From: Hahellaceae bacterium
GTDB taxonomy: Bacteria > Pseudomonadota > Gammaproteobacteria > Pseudomonadales > Oleiphilaceae
Reading direction: 5' to 3'
Length of the DNA: 64,000 bases
NCBI GenBank assembly: GCA_016716085.1
Contig: JADJWY010000005.1
Span: forward strand, 558,001 to 622,000
The notes beneath the pieces are model-generated. The model did not search any database and was not told the origin of the DNA. It saw only the letters and a program-made list of their open reading frames with translations. The translations under genes and the position numbers were made by a program. Shown piece by piece: positions 52,273 to 60,727 of this stretch. Every line of letters begins with the position of its first letter. Positions within the stretch are counted from its first letter, which is position 1.

Positions 52273-54105
52273 ATGTGTGGAATTGTAGGGGCTGTTGCCC
52301 AAAGGAATGTGAGCGGGATTCTTCTGGAAGGGTTAAAGCGTCTGGAATATCGAGGATATGATTCTGCAGGCTTGGCAATAATTGGAAACGATAAGCTGCT
52401 CAGTCGTCAGCGAGAGGTTGGAAAAGTGGCAATGCTTGAGGCAGCCCTTCAGGCACATCCCATCACGGGCCAGGTAGGAATAGCACATACCCGGTGGGCC
52501 ACCCATGGTAAACCCGCTGTCAGAAACGCCCATCCCCATATGTCAGGTGACAAACTTGCGCTTGTTCATAACGGAATTATCGAGAACTTTGAAGAGCTTC
52601 GTTCCGAATTAAAGCTGGATGGTTATGTCTTTGAATCTGAGACTGATACCGAAGTTGTCGTGCACCTGCTAAACAAAATTCTCTCCCGCGACCCGAATTT
52701 AACCCAAGCGCTGAAAACTGTAATTAAGGAACTCAAGGGGGCCTACGCACTGGCCGTCATTCAAAGTGATAGCCCCGATGAGATTCTGGTGGCGAGAGAG
52801 GGCAGCCCTTTGGTTATCGGTGTTGGAATCGACGAAAACTTCATTGCGTCTGATCCTCTTGCACTACTTCAGGTGACTGATCGCTTCATTTATTTAGAAG
52901 AAGGCGATATGGCCCGGGTTACGAGAGAGGAAATTAAAATCTGGGATCGCAATGGCAATGAAACATCACGAAAGGTTCAGCAGTTTGAGCACGGATTAGA
53001 TAGTGCCGACAAGGGTGCTTATCGCCACTTCATGCTCAAAGAGATTTATGAACAACCTAAGGTTATCGCAGCCACGCTCGAAGGACGTATTTCTGGTGAT
53101 CATGTTCTGGAGCAAGTTCTGGGTTCTGAGGCTGACTCGGTTTTGTCTGGCGTAGGATCAGTGCAAATTATCGCCTGCGGCACCAGTTACCATTCAGGTA
53201 TGGTAGCGAAGTATTGGATAGAAGAGTTGGCAGGCATTCCCTGCCAGGTTGAAGTTGCCAGCGAATACCGTTATCGCAAGCATGTGGTGACCAAAGATAT
53301 GTTATTTGTCACCATCTCCCAGTCTGGGGAGACGGCTGATACTCTTGCGGCCTTGCGTCAGGCTAAGCAATCGGGCTTCAAATCGGCAATCTCGATTTGT
53401 AACGTGCCAGGAAGTTCTTTGGTCAGGGAGTCAGACCTGACGGTGATGACACATGCAGGGCCTGAAATTGGTGTTGCCTCGACCAAGGCTTTTACAACTC
53501 AACTCGTTGCTCTGATGATTTTGACCATCGCGCTAGCGAAGCGCAATGGGCTGTCGCGGGTCACTGAAGCGGAATTGGTCGAGGCGCTCAAAGGGTTGCC
53601 CGCAAAAGTGGAGCGTGTTTTGGCGTTGGACGCAGAAATTCTGAGCCTGTCGGAATGTTTTGCTGAAAAGCATCACAGCTTATTTTTGGGGCGTGGCTCT
53701 TTGTATCCAATTGCTATGGAGGGTGCACTCAAGCTTAAGGAAATATCCTACATTCATGCGGAGGCCTATCCAGCCGGTGAGTTGAAGCATGGTCCACTGG
53801 CCTTAGTGGATAAAGACATGCCAGTTGTTACCGTCGCGCCGAATAACCAGCTACTTGAAAAGCTTAAATCAAATTTGCAGGAAGTTCGTGCCCGTGGTGG
53901 TGAGCTTTACGTGTTTGCCGATGAAGCGGTCTCTATCGAGAAAACGGAAGGTATCCGTGTCATTCGATTGCCGCCGGTCCATGAGTTATTGGCGCCGATT
54001 CTGTATACCATTCCACTTCAGTTGCTTTCCTATCATGTTGCGGTGCTTAAAGGCACAGATGTAGATCAGCCTCGTAATCTGGCCAAGTCTGTCACCGTTG
54101 AGTAG
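52273..54105 (+). CDS. glmS: Glutamine-fructose-6-phosphate aminotransferase (isomerizing)
   Basis: A 610-residue enzyme, the usual length. The N-terminal glutaminase starts MCGIVGAVAQ with nucleophile Cys2 after Met removal, and includes HTRWATHGKP. Two SIS domains follow (ACGTSYHSG, SQSGETADTL, GRGSLYPIA), ending PRNLAKSVTVE. It makes glucosamine-6-phosphate, feeding GlmU. No glmS ribozyme is expected or seen in the 43-nt leader. Confidence 0.98.
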   Translation: MCGIVGAVAQRNVSGILLEGLKRLEYRGYDSAGLAIIGNDKLLSRQREVGKVAMLEAALQAHPITGQVGIAHTRWATHGKPAVRNAHPHMSGDKLALVHNGIIENFEELRSELKLDGYVFESETDTEVVVHLLNKILSRDPNLTQALKTVIKELKGAYALAVIQSDSPDEILVAREGSPLVIGVGIDENFIASDPLALLQVTDRFIYLEEGDMARVTREEIKIWDRNGNETSRKVQQFEHGLDSADKGAYRHFMLKEIYEQPKVIAATLEGRISGDHVLEQVLGSEADSVLSGVGSVQIIACGTSYHSGMVAKYWIEELAGIPCQVEVASEYRYRKHVVTKDMLFVTISQSGETADTLAALRQAKQSGFKSAISICNVPGSSLVRESDLTVMTHAGPEIGVASTKAFTTQLVALMILTIALAKRNGLSRVTEAELVEALKGLPAKVERVLALDAEILSLSECFAEKHHSLFLGRGSLYPIAMEGALKLKEISYIHAEAYPAGELKHGPLALVDKDMPVVTVAPNNQLLEKLKSNLQEVRARGGELYVFADEAVSIEKTEGIRVIRLPPVHELLAPILYTIPLQLLSYHVAVLKGTDVDQPRNLAKSVTVE

Positions 54106-54130
54106 CGCGGATTTAGATCGTTAATTACAG

Positions 54131-54156
54131 TGGGTGGAAGTAAAGACTTCCACCCA
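54131..54156 (+). terminator. Hairpin after glmS, probable terminator
   Basis: A perfect 10-bp stem, TGGGTGGAAG and CTTCCACCCA, with a 6-nt loop, starting 25 nt after the glmS stop. A T run (TTTTT) comes about 10 nt later rather than at once, so strength is uncertain. Confidence 0.7.
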
Positions 54157-54238
54157 ATGATGTGTTTTTGAAGCTCGTAATATCTCCCTGCCTTGACCTA
54201 CCTCCAAAGAGATAGGAATGTCGATACACCGCCATTTC

Positions 54239-54281
54239 TTGTTCTGCATCAACTATCTCTTACACTGCCCTGAGTCAGAAT
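54239..54281 (+). promoter_or_regulatory. FNR/Anr/DNR-like box and promoter upstream of the nosZ remnant
   Basis: TTGTT-CTGC-ATCAA (54239-54252) matches the FNR consensus TTGAT-N4-ATCAA at 9 of 10 defined bases. A -10-like CAGAAT is at 54276-54281. The box centre would then lie about 41.5 nt before transcription start, the spacing of class II FNR-activated promoters. This suits an ancestral denitrification gene induced at low oxygen. Confidence 0.6.
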
Positions 54282-54337
54282 ACTTCGACTTCAAGGTTTA
54301 TTCACCCTTGAGCCTGACAACACAGGAGTAGATCCTA

Positions 54338-54838
54338 ATGAAGAAGAACAGTGAAACAGAACCCCATGGCAATGAGCCGCAGGACGTCAGTCGCCGAAAT
54401 TTCCTGAATCAAACAGCCGCTATTGCGGGTTTGGCAGGTGCGGGATTGGCTGTAGGTTTGTCGGGTTGCAAGCAAGAGCAATCCAACGTACCAGCTAATC
54501 AGGCAGCACCTACGGATACAGTTCATACCGCTAGCAACGTTCATATGCAGCCAGGTCAGTTGGATGCCTACTACGGACTCTGGAGCGGTGGTCATACGGG
54601 CGATGTTCGTGTCTTAGGATTACCGTCTGGCAGGGAGATTCACCGTATACTCTGCTTTGTACCTGATGCCTTGGTGGGATGGGGAATTACCAATGAATCG
54701 AAGGACGTCATGGGTGCGCAGTCTAATGGAGAGCTGACGTATCGAGTGGGCGATACACACCACGTTCATGCTTCTTATCGCGATGGTAACTATGATGGTC
54801 GCTATGCTTGGGTAAATGACAGCTTGCCAACCGCCTGA
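54338..54838 (+). pseudogene. nosZ: nosZ remnant: N-terminal part of nitrous-oxide reductase
   Basis: A frame of 166 codons that matches the start of NosZ, normally about 640 residues. It has a twin-arginine signal (SRRNFLNQTAAIAGLAG), then ELDAYYGLWSGGHTG-like sequence, VRVLGLPSGREIHRI, WGITNESKDVM and GDTHHVH (the His pair that binds the CuZ cluster). Similarity stops at YAWVND, about 54814; the rest of the propeller and the CuA domain are gone. Downstream sequence is nosL, so one deletion joined the two genes. The product cannot reduce N2O. Confidence 0.9.
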
Positions 54839-55279
54839 ACCCCTCACCGAGCCCTATACAATCGAAAGTGGTACGACCTGTGCCCTGGACGGAATGTTGT
54901 TGATGGATTATCCGGGGCCGAAAGCTCAGATCCATTTTGCTGGGCAATCCACCCCCGATTTTTCTGTGATACCGTCGAAATGTTCAATGTGCTGCTTAAC
55001 CCGGAGCAAATCAGAGAGGTAAAAGCAGTCTATGTTCAGGATATGGGTATTGCGGACTGGATCACGCCAAAGGACGCCTGGATAGATGCAAGAACGGCTT
55101 TTTACGTGTCGGGGAGCCGTAAGGCCGGATCCATGGGGACAACCTTTGCGAGTTTTGCAAAGCAAAGTGACGCAGAGGCATTTGTCGTCTCTTTCGGAGG
55201 CGAAGTGCTTACATTTGATCAGTTTAAAGCCGACATGGCGCGGCTGGATGGTGGAGCCTTGCACGATACCCGTATGTAA
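54816..55279 (+). pseudogene. nosL: nosL remnant, truncated at the N-terminus and frameshifted
   Basis: NosL is a lipoprotein copper chaperone for NosZ. Here the sequence begins at the lipobox (LTAC-like), lacking the signal peptide, and continues TTCALDGMLLMDYPGPKAQI in one frame. At the T tract 54959-54963 one T is missing compared with the expected FFCDTVEMF; the rest (MFNVLLNPEQIREVKAVYVQ, WIDARTAFYVSGS, GGALHDTRM) continues in another frame. Both damage types make it inactive. The second part alone has an ATG at 54980 but would lack the copper site. Confidence 0.88.
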
Positions 55280-55286
55280 GTTTTCT

Positions 55287-55832
55287 CTACCGCTGTCCCA
55301 ATTGGAAATTTACACGTAATTTACCTTTGCGAATTTCGATATTTTTGAAGACCTGTCGGGCCAGCCGATGGCGAATGCTGTTGTCTCTGAACTTGAAGAT
55401 AGGTGTTTCTGCAAAAAGTCGGGTGAGCGCGACTCTTATCATATAACGCACGGGTTTCAGATAAGTGCTGGGAAGGGGGTGGATTCTCAGTTCGGTGATG
55501 TCGGGAGAGGTCAGGTAAAATGAGCCCTCCCGAGCAATGTAGATAATTTCTCCATCCGTTTCGATATACCCCTGAGCGGTCAAACCGCCAGGGAGGTTCA
55601 ACGCAAGTCCCACGCGAATACCGATTCGATTGCGCAGTTCGTATAACACCACTTCAGGGTTGAACAGCGTGAGTGTAATCAGGTATTTCTGTTTGCGTAT
55701 CGGAAAATGCTCACTCAGCTTTTCCTGTAAATCTTTTTCGGACAGCGCCAGTCGGTAAACCAGGGCTCTGACGACCTGCCGGCTGACCGTCAGCGTCCAT
55801 GCATGAACATCGCGTTGGTTAAGCATTGTCAA
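55287..55832 (-). CDS. DUF1439-family protein, signal-less
   Basis: A 181-residue protein resembling DUF1439 (E. coli YceB) by its pattern: a helical opening LSEKDLQEKLSEHFPI, strands with LTLFNPEVVL and RIGIRVGLALNLPGG, a middle about IETDGEIIYIAREGSFYL, and an ending IEIRKGKLRVNF. No signal peptide or lipobox is visible, unlike its divergent neighbour. Family members are thought to bind lipid-like ligands; the function is unproven. It is convergent with the nosL remnant. Confidence 0.75.
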   Translation of the reverse strand: MTMLNQRDVHAWTLTVSRQVVRALVYRLALSEKDLQEKLSEHFPIRKQKYLITLTLFNPEVVLYELRNRIGIRVGLALNLPGGLTAQGYIETDGEIIYIAREGSFYLTSPDITELRIHPLPSTYLKPVRYMIRVALTRLFAETPIFKFRDNSIRHRLARQVFKNIEIRKGKLRVNFQLGQR

Positions 55833-55913
55833 TAAGATGAATTGACCGGTTGTTTATCGAAAAATTGTGGTCAATCATACCATTACACAGACAAATAGAG
55901 TGAGTATTCGCAA

Positions 55914-56477
55914 ATGAACATCCTGCAACGCAGTGCACTGATCGCCGTTTTTGGTATGTGGATGGTGGGCTGTGCCTCCTTTCTTAATCCGCTGAATGTC
56001 ACTGAAGACCAACTTGAGGGCTATTTGCGCGAGCAGGTCACCCGGTTTGACCAGCAGCAGCTCAAGACGGGTATTCCGTTAAGTGTGAAGATGAAAGAGG
56101 CTGACGTTACAGTGGGGCCAGAAGGCAAGGAAGTGGTTCAACTTGCGATCGGCGGGGAAGTTGCCGTGAATGCCCTGATGACCCGCATCCCGGTTGATGT
56201 TTTTCTGAAGGTTGAAGGGACGCCGGTGCTCGTGGCAAGTGAGCGTGCCGTGTATATCAAGCGACTATCGCTGCTGGATAGTCGCATCGATTCCACTTTT
56301 TTCAAGGGTGATTTCAAACCGGTAACAGATACCCTGATGCGTGCAGTTGCCCAGATGCTTGAAACCATGCCTGTGTATCGAATCCCGGAGGACAACATGG
56401 CGGGTAAAATGCTGAGTTTGACCGATATGCAGATCAAAGTCGTACCCGGAAAACTATTGCTGGTATCGGGAGAATAA
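55914..56477 (+). CDS. DUF1439-family lipoprotein (YceB-like)
   Basis: A 187-residue lipoprotein with signal peptide and lipobox MVGC (Cys20). The mature part follows the YceB pattern: VTEDQLEGYLREQV, GIPLSVKMKEADVTVGPEG, LAIGGEVAVNALM, and a C-terminal IKVVPGKLLLVSGE. It is divergent from a second DUF1439 gene (81-nt gap), so the two are probably paralogues sharing a regulatory region. The function is unknown. Confidence 0.85.
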   Translation: MNILQRSALIAVFGMWMVGCASFLNPLNVTEDQLEGYLREQVTRFDQQQLKTGIPLSVKMKEADVTVGPEGKEVVQLAIGGEVAVNALMTRIPVDVFLKVEGTPVLVASERAVYIKRLSLLDSRIDSTFFKGDFKPVTDTLMRAVAQMLETMPVYRIPEDNMAGKMLSLTDMQIKVVPGKLLLVSGE

Positions 56478-56483
56478 TTCTCA

Positions 56484-57479
56484 TTAGGTGGACTTTCTGC
56501 AGTCGAGATTGATATCTGTTTTGCGCCAGAGGGCGTGCGGGGGGCTACCCGACAACGCGGTGTCCACGGTTCCGATTGCAAGTTCAAATTGGTAGTGGGT
56601 CGGATCCCAACCGGATTTAACCAGTAAGTTCCTGACCTCGCTTGCCCTATCTATGGAGAGTTGTTGATTGATGGACGCGTTGCCTGCAGGGTCACTGTAT
56701 CCTGTTACTTTTACCTGGCACGGATTGTCTTTTGTAGAAAAGCGTCCGGCCAGACGTCTTAGAAATGCCTGAGAGTATGGCGATAACTTGGCAGATCCAG
56801 ACTCAAAATAGGCGACGGTCATGGAAAGACCCTGATTCTGAGAAAATTTGGTTTCATCAACAATGGAGTCCAACTGGACGGACTGAATAACACCTATCGA
56901 TAGCCGGGGACAGCACCCGGTTTGATTCCAGTAAAGCTGCAGGTATTCCTGGTAGCCACTTCCGAGAGGATACCTTCCTAGAAGTGCGTAAGCCTGAGTC
57001 TCACTTGATCCCACTGTAAGGGGCGCTAACAACAGTTGCCAGCCAACCGCAGCCCCACATTTCTCGGCACTGCAGTGATAGAGTGTTTCATATCCCTGAC
57101 GTGCCAGGTAGGGCAAAAGTTGCTCTGCAATACTCAGAGAGGTTTGACTGCCATGCAAATCGTAGACGATGCGAAACTCCTGGCCAGCTACCTTGATCAT
57201 GTCTTCAAATTGATAACTGTTGCGCTTGGATTTAGGGTGGTGAACCGGCCCTTTGGCGAGTAATGCCTGAATTCTTGAATGATGATCAGCATCAAAACGC
57301 AGTACTGATCCAAAAATGGATCGCATCTGACTATCCCAGATTTTGATCACCCCAAGATCTGGCGAAGCCTGTTGAGCCATCACATTCTGAATCTGAGCGG
57401 TCAACATCAGAAATATACAATAAACAAACCAATAAGGGTTACGGAGCCAAGCGATTAAACGTGATGAGGTATGTGTCAT
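56484..57479 (-). CDS. OmpA-family protein with DUF4892-like N-terminal domain (tad operon end)
   Basis: A 331-residue exported protein, signal peptide cleaved near VMAQQA. Residues about 50-220 resemble DUF4892 (paired Cys in YHCSAEKCGAAVGW). The C-terminal OmpA-like domain (about 230-325) shows YFESGSAKLSP, VTGYSDPAGNASINQQLS and RASEVRNLLVKSGW, and should bind peptidoglycan. It ends the tad operon and probably anchors the pilus machine to the cell wall. Its ATG touches the stop of the tadE-like gene. Confidence 0.85.
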   Translation of the reverse strand: MTHTSSRLIAWLRNPYWFVYCIFLMLTAQIQNVMAQQASPDLGVIKIWDSQMRSIFGSVLRFDADHHSRIQALLAKGPVHHPKSKRNSYQFEDMIKVAGQEFRIVYDLHGSQTSLSIAEQLLPYLARQGYETLYHCSAEKCGAAVGWQLLLAPLTVGSSETQAYALLGRYPLGSGYQEYLQLYWNQTGCCPRLSIGVIQSVQLDSIVDETKFSQNQGLSMTVAYFESGSAKLSPYSQAFLRRLAGRFSTKDNPCQVKVTGYSDPAGNASINQQLSIDRASEVRNLLVKSGWDPTHYQFELAIGTVDTALSGSPPHALWRKTDINLDCRKST

Positions 57480-58261
57480 TAACGATTCCTTTCCAATGAC
57501 TTTCTAATAAATGGAGTTTGCATTCGTGTTGTTGCATGGGCCGTCAGAACCAACAGTTTTTCATCAACCACCGGTATACCCTGCGCACCATTTCCTCTGA
57601 TGCAATAATCTAGAAACGCTTGTTTGTCATTCGAAACAATCCAGTGCTGAACTGCGACGATTAAATGATCAAGAAGTGGCACGGAGAGTTTGTGGCAATA
57701 GCGAATGCGAATTTTTAACAAGTTAGCGTCCTGAAGGTTCAACTGATAGGCTTGACCATCATTAATGGTCTTATTTCGACTGTCCCTGAAACTCAGGTTG
57801 TCGTTGGGAATTACCTGATTCAATTGGTAAGGATGCAGTCGTCCCCGACTTCCCTCCTGGGCACAGGGTCTAATCTGGCCAGCAGTGAGTGGAATGGGTT
57901 CCGCAAACGCGTCAAAAACTGCGCGGGTTGGGTGCAACGTTTTGATATGCGTGTAAATGTCAAAAAAGGTGTCTTTATAGGTTTGCACGGTCAGATAGCG
58001 CTGTGTGCTGCGATCACCTGTCATCAACAAGGGGGTCATCGAGCGAGCGAACTGGTCATACATGGCAGACTTGCACCCATGATTTAAAGCCCCTGCCCGT
58101 GCTGTCATTTCGGTTGCATGGTTGAGCGTCACCTTGGCACGATAAATCAGGGCGAATTCAATGATTCCGAAAATCAGAAACAGAACAAAAGGCGCCGCGA
58201 GCAGAGTTTCTACAACGCTTTGTCCGGCCTGATTTTTTAAGAGTGCGAGCTTTAGCTTCAC
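57479..58261 (-). CDS. TadE-like pilus assembly protein (pseudopilin)
   Basis: A 260-residue protein with a pilin-like N-terminal helix: NQAGQSVVETLLAAPFVLFLIFGIIE. Gly-Gln followed by the hydrophobic stretch with Glu is the TadE/TadF signature, processed by the prepilin peptidase TadV in other species. The rest is a periplasmic domain with several Cys (CKSAMYD, CAQEGS, RYCHKLS, DYCIRG). It overlaps the tadD-like gene by 4 nt. Confidence 0.85.
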   Translation of the reverse strand: MKLKLALLKNQAGQSVVETLLAAPFVLFLIFGIIEFALIYRAKVTLNHATEMTARAGALNHGCKSAMYDQFARSMTPLLMTGDRSTQRYLTVQTYKDTFFDIYTHIKTLHPTRAVFDAFAEPIPLTAGQIRPCAQEGSRGRLHPYQLNQVIPNDNLSFRDSRNKTINDGQAYQLNLQDANLLKIRIRYCHKLSVPLLDHLIVAVQHWIVSNDKQAFLDYCIRGNGAQGIPVVDEKLLVLTAHATTRMQTPFIRKSLERNR

Positions 58262-58683
58262 GGTTGTCTCTGTGTGTCTATGAGCGCATTTAACCTGTGA
58301 AAGGTTTTTAACTTTTCAGGTTGGTTGGCAAATGCCTGCTTTGCCTGCTTGAGAGAAGTTTTTGCCTGCCGGAGTTCTGCAATAACCAGATTGTTCCAGT
58401 AACGCGGATCCTCTGGATGATTCTGGATAGCCTGACGAAAATAGGCTGCAGCTTGAGTATTCAGGCCGCGTTGCAGGCTGATATTGCCTAGTTTGAAGTA
58501 GCCGTAGCTGTATTCAGGATGTGCTTCGATCAACTCTGTGAAATGCCCTGCAGCCTGATCCAGCTTTCCCTCCAGATAGGCTCGTTCTCCTTGCTCGAGT
58601 TGGTCGATGGGTTCGCTGGATGTGGACCAGAGTGAGCAGGCACTCAGAGTCAGAGGATAAAGTATCAAGAAGATTTTTCGCAT
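58258..58683 (-). CDS. tadD: TadD-like TPR lipoprotein
   Basis: A 141-residue lipoprotein with lipobox LSAC (Cys16) and two to three TPR repeats (GERAYLEGKLDQAAGHFTEL, GYFKLGNISLQRGLNTQAAAYF). TadD-type proteins act as outer-membrane pilotins for the Tad secretin. It is shorter than typical TadD (~250). It overlaps the DUF192 gene by 19 nt and the tadE-like gene by 4 nt. Confidence 0.82.
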   Translation of the reverse strand: MRKIFLILYPLTLSACSLWSTSSEPIDQLEQGERAYLEGKLDQAAGHFTELIEAHPEYSYGYFKLGNISLQRGLNTQAAAYFRQAIQNHPEDPRYWNNLVIAELRQAKTSLKQAKQAFANQPEKLKTFHRLNALIDTQRQP

Positions 58684-59024
58684 GTTAACTCCAGGGGGGA
58701 ATTCAAATTGACTGAGCGATGTAACAGATAATTTTTTGGCAGTTCAATGACACTGTCTGCAGTCGGGCAGGCGAAGTACCGCCATGGCTTTGCACCTGAT
58801 TGAAGCCCAACGATTTTTTGAGCCTTGTCCAACCAAATCAAGTCGATGGGATAGGCCATACCCCAGGTGTGAATGGCATTGCAGTGCACTAGCCATAATC
58901 CGAATAGTGGCGGGGTTCGGTGGCACAACAGGCCGATCGCCCGGCTTCGGAATGTATTGGCTCTCACGATGGGTAGTGAGTGCTCCTTGCTTTTCAAAAA
59001 GTAGCTGGTCGATTTAGATTTCAT
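58665..59024 (-). CDS. DUF192-family protein within the tad operon
   Basis: A 119-residue protein with the DUF192 pattern: RANTFRSRAIGLLCHR, CNAIHTWGMAYPIDLIWLD, KIVGLQSGAKPWR, and VIELPKNYLL. There is no signal peptide, whereas many DUF192 proteins are exported. The function is unknown. It overlaps tadC by 11 nt and tadD by 19 nt, so it is translated as part of the operon. Confidence 0.85.
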   Translation of the reverse strand: MKSKSTSYFLKSKEHSLPIVRANTFRSRAIGLLCHRTPPLFGLWLVHCNAIHTWGMAYPIDLIWLDKAQKIVGLQSGAKPWRYFACPTADSVIELPKNYLLHRSVNLNSPLELTCEKSS

Positions 59025-59883
59025 AAATAAATTTCATTACGATGGGAAATCCCAGGATTAAAAATGTCACTGGAAAAATGAAAACGATGAGTGGAAAGAT
59101 CAGTTTGACCGGCGCTTGCATTGCGAGCTTTTCTGCCTGTTGGAAACGTTCAGTTCGTCGCTGATCGGCTTGAATCCTAAGTGTATGGCCCATACTTGCT
59201 CCGCTTTTTTCCGCTTGAATCAGTGCATTGACCAGTAGTGTGAGCTCGTTAAGCTGAACACGATCTGCTAACTGACGCAGTGCTTTCTGCCGATTCAGCC
59301 CGGTACGAATATCCCGCAGAACAATAGAAAGTTCCTGGCGAAGAGGACCATCTGGCCCGAGCTTTGCCGCCTGTTGCATTCCTCCAGTTAGGTTGAGTCC
59401 TGCTTCCACCGCCATGATGATGAAATCGAGAAATACCGGCAGGTCGCGGCGCATTTGCTTTTCGCGTTTTATACGCGCCTCTCGTAAAGCCAATAGGGGT
59501 AAGAAAGCACCGGATATTCCAGCGAGTGTCAGTGACAGCCAGGTTGTATCCGAGTCCAGTATCATCTGACTGAAGGAGAGCAGTAGTATCGCAATGAGGG
59601 CAAGGCCAGCCTGCAGGCTGATAAACTCAGATGCCTGAATGCGGTAACTCAACCCTGCCTGACGCAAGGTTTGGGTGATTGAACGGCAAAGGGCGTCGGA
59701 AAGCCAGGGCGAAAGTAACAGTTCGAGCGTTTTAACCAAGGGCCAAATCAGCAGGATTGGCAGAGGTAGCGGATCCATATGCTGACGCTGACTACTTTTC
59801 ATGGCCCGAAAGATCAGAGTGCCTGATGCACACAGAAGAAGGACGGTTCCAGCCCAGAGGAGGGCGCTCAGGTTTTCAAACAT
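59014..59883 (-). CDS. tadC: Tad pilus inner-membrane platform protein TadC
   Basis: A 289-residue GspF-type membrane protein: an N-terminal anchor, two further helices, then the T2SSF domain (RRDLPVFLDFIIMAVEAGLNL, LVNALIQAEKSGASMG, TLRIQADQRRTERFQQAEK) and C-terminal helices. With TadB it forms the assembly platform for Flp pilin. It overlaps tadB by 8 nt. Confidence 0.93.
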   Translation of the reverse strand: MFENLSALLWAGTVLLLCASGTLIFRAMKSSQRQHMDPLPLPILLIWPLVKTLELLLSPWLSDALCRSITQTLRQAGLSYRIQASEFISLQAGLALIAILLLSFSQMILDSDTTWLSLTLAGISGAFLPLLALREARIKREKQMRRDLPVFLDFIIMAVEAGLNLTGGMQQAAKLGPDGPLRQELSIVLRDIRTGLNRQKALRQLADRVQLNELTLLVNALIQAEKSGASMGHTLRIQADQRRTERFQQAEKLAMQAPVKLIFPLIVFIFPVTFLILGFPIVMKFIYEI

Positions 59884-60727
59884 CGATATTCACCACTTTA
59901 CGAATGAATACGTAGCCAGTCATAAGCATCAGACATGCAATTGCCAGTACTACCCAGCCCCAAATGGTTGTAAACAGGTAGCCCATTGTTACGGGCTCTA
60001 GTTGATAGACAGCAAGTCCGATGATGCCGGGGAGCGCCGTCATTACGTAGCCTTGCATACGTCCCTGTGCGGTGAGTGCTGCAATTTTTCCTTGCATTTC
60101 CAATTTGCGTCTGAGGGTCGAGGCAAGTGAAAGCAGGACATCGGAAAGGCTTCCGCCGATTTCACGATTAATTACGATTGCTGCAACGAGTAAGCGGGTT
60201 TCTTCCGTAGGAATCCGACTTTCAAGATGACGGAATGAATCGGCAAGGGAAGTACCCATTTTGATTTCTTTGAGGATGATGGCGAGCTCTTGAGAGAGCG
60301 GGGGAGATCCCTCTCTCACGACATTTTCCAGCGCGGTTTGAAAACCTGCGCCAGCACGCATTGCGTTTGCAAGGCTGAGAAGCATGTCTGGAAGCTGGTG
60401 GGTCATTTTTAAGACTCTTCGTTGCCGCAGGGCTCTTAAGGTCAGCGACGGAATACCAAGGGCCAGGAGTGTGATCACCGTGGCCCCTGCGGGCGCCATT
60501 CCAAGCAGCAGTCCTGAGGCGAGTGCCAGGATGGCAAGGATGAAGTAGGCGGCAAGCAATTGTTTCGGTTGAGGGAATAAAAACAGACTGGCCCAGTCAT
60601 TCTGTGCGGAATAGTCCAGATAATGACTGAATCGACGGCTGCCTTGTTGAAGTGTGCTAAGCACAGGCCAGAGGGCCATAAAGGCGGTGAAACACCACAG
60701 AAGCGTTGCAACGGTCGTCAGTGTCAT
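59876..60727 (-). CDS. tadB: Tad pilus inner-membrane platform protein TadB
   Basis: A 283-residue GspF-type membrane protein with two N-terminal helices, the T2SSF domain (HQLPDMLLSLANAMRAGAGF, LLVAAIVINREIGGSLSDVL) and C-terminal helices. The ATG at 60727 is preceded by AAGGAGG at perfect spacing and overlaps the tadA stop (ATGA); the frame from 60754 is longer but lacks such a signal. Confidence 0.94.
   Translation of the reverse strand: MTLTTVATLLWCFTAFMALWPVLSTLQQGSRRFSHYLDYSAQNDWASLFLFPQPKQLLAAYFILAILALASGLLLGMAPAGATVITLLALGIPSLTLRALRQRRVLKMTHQLPDMLLSLANAMRAGAGFQTALENVVREGSPPLSQELAIILKEIKMGTSLADSFRHLESRIPTEETRLLVAAIVINREIGGSLSDVLLSLASTLRRKLEMQGKIAALTAQGRMQGYVMTALPGIIGLAVYQLEPVTMGYLFTTIWGWVVLAIACLMLMTGYVFIRKVVNIDV

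Noticed and set aside
54980..55279. 99-codon open frame with its own ATG
   Set aside because: It is the downstream part of the frameshifted nosL, not an independent gene; the ATG matches the internal Met of the family segment VEMFNVLL.
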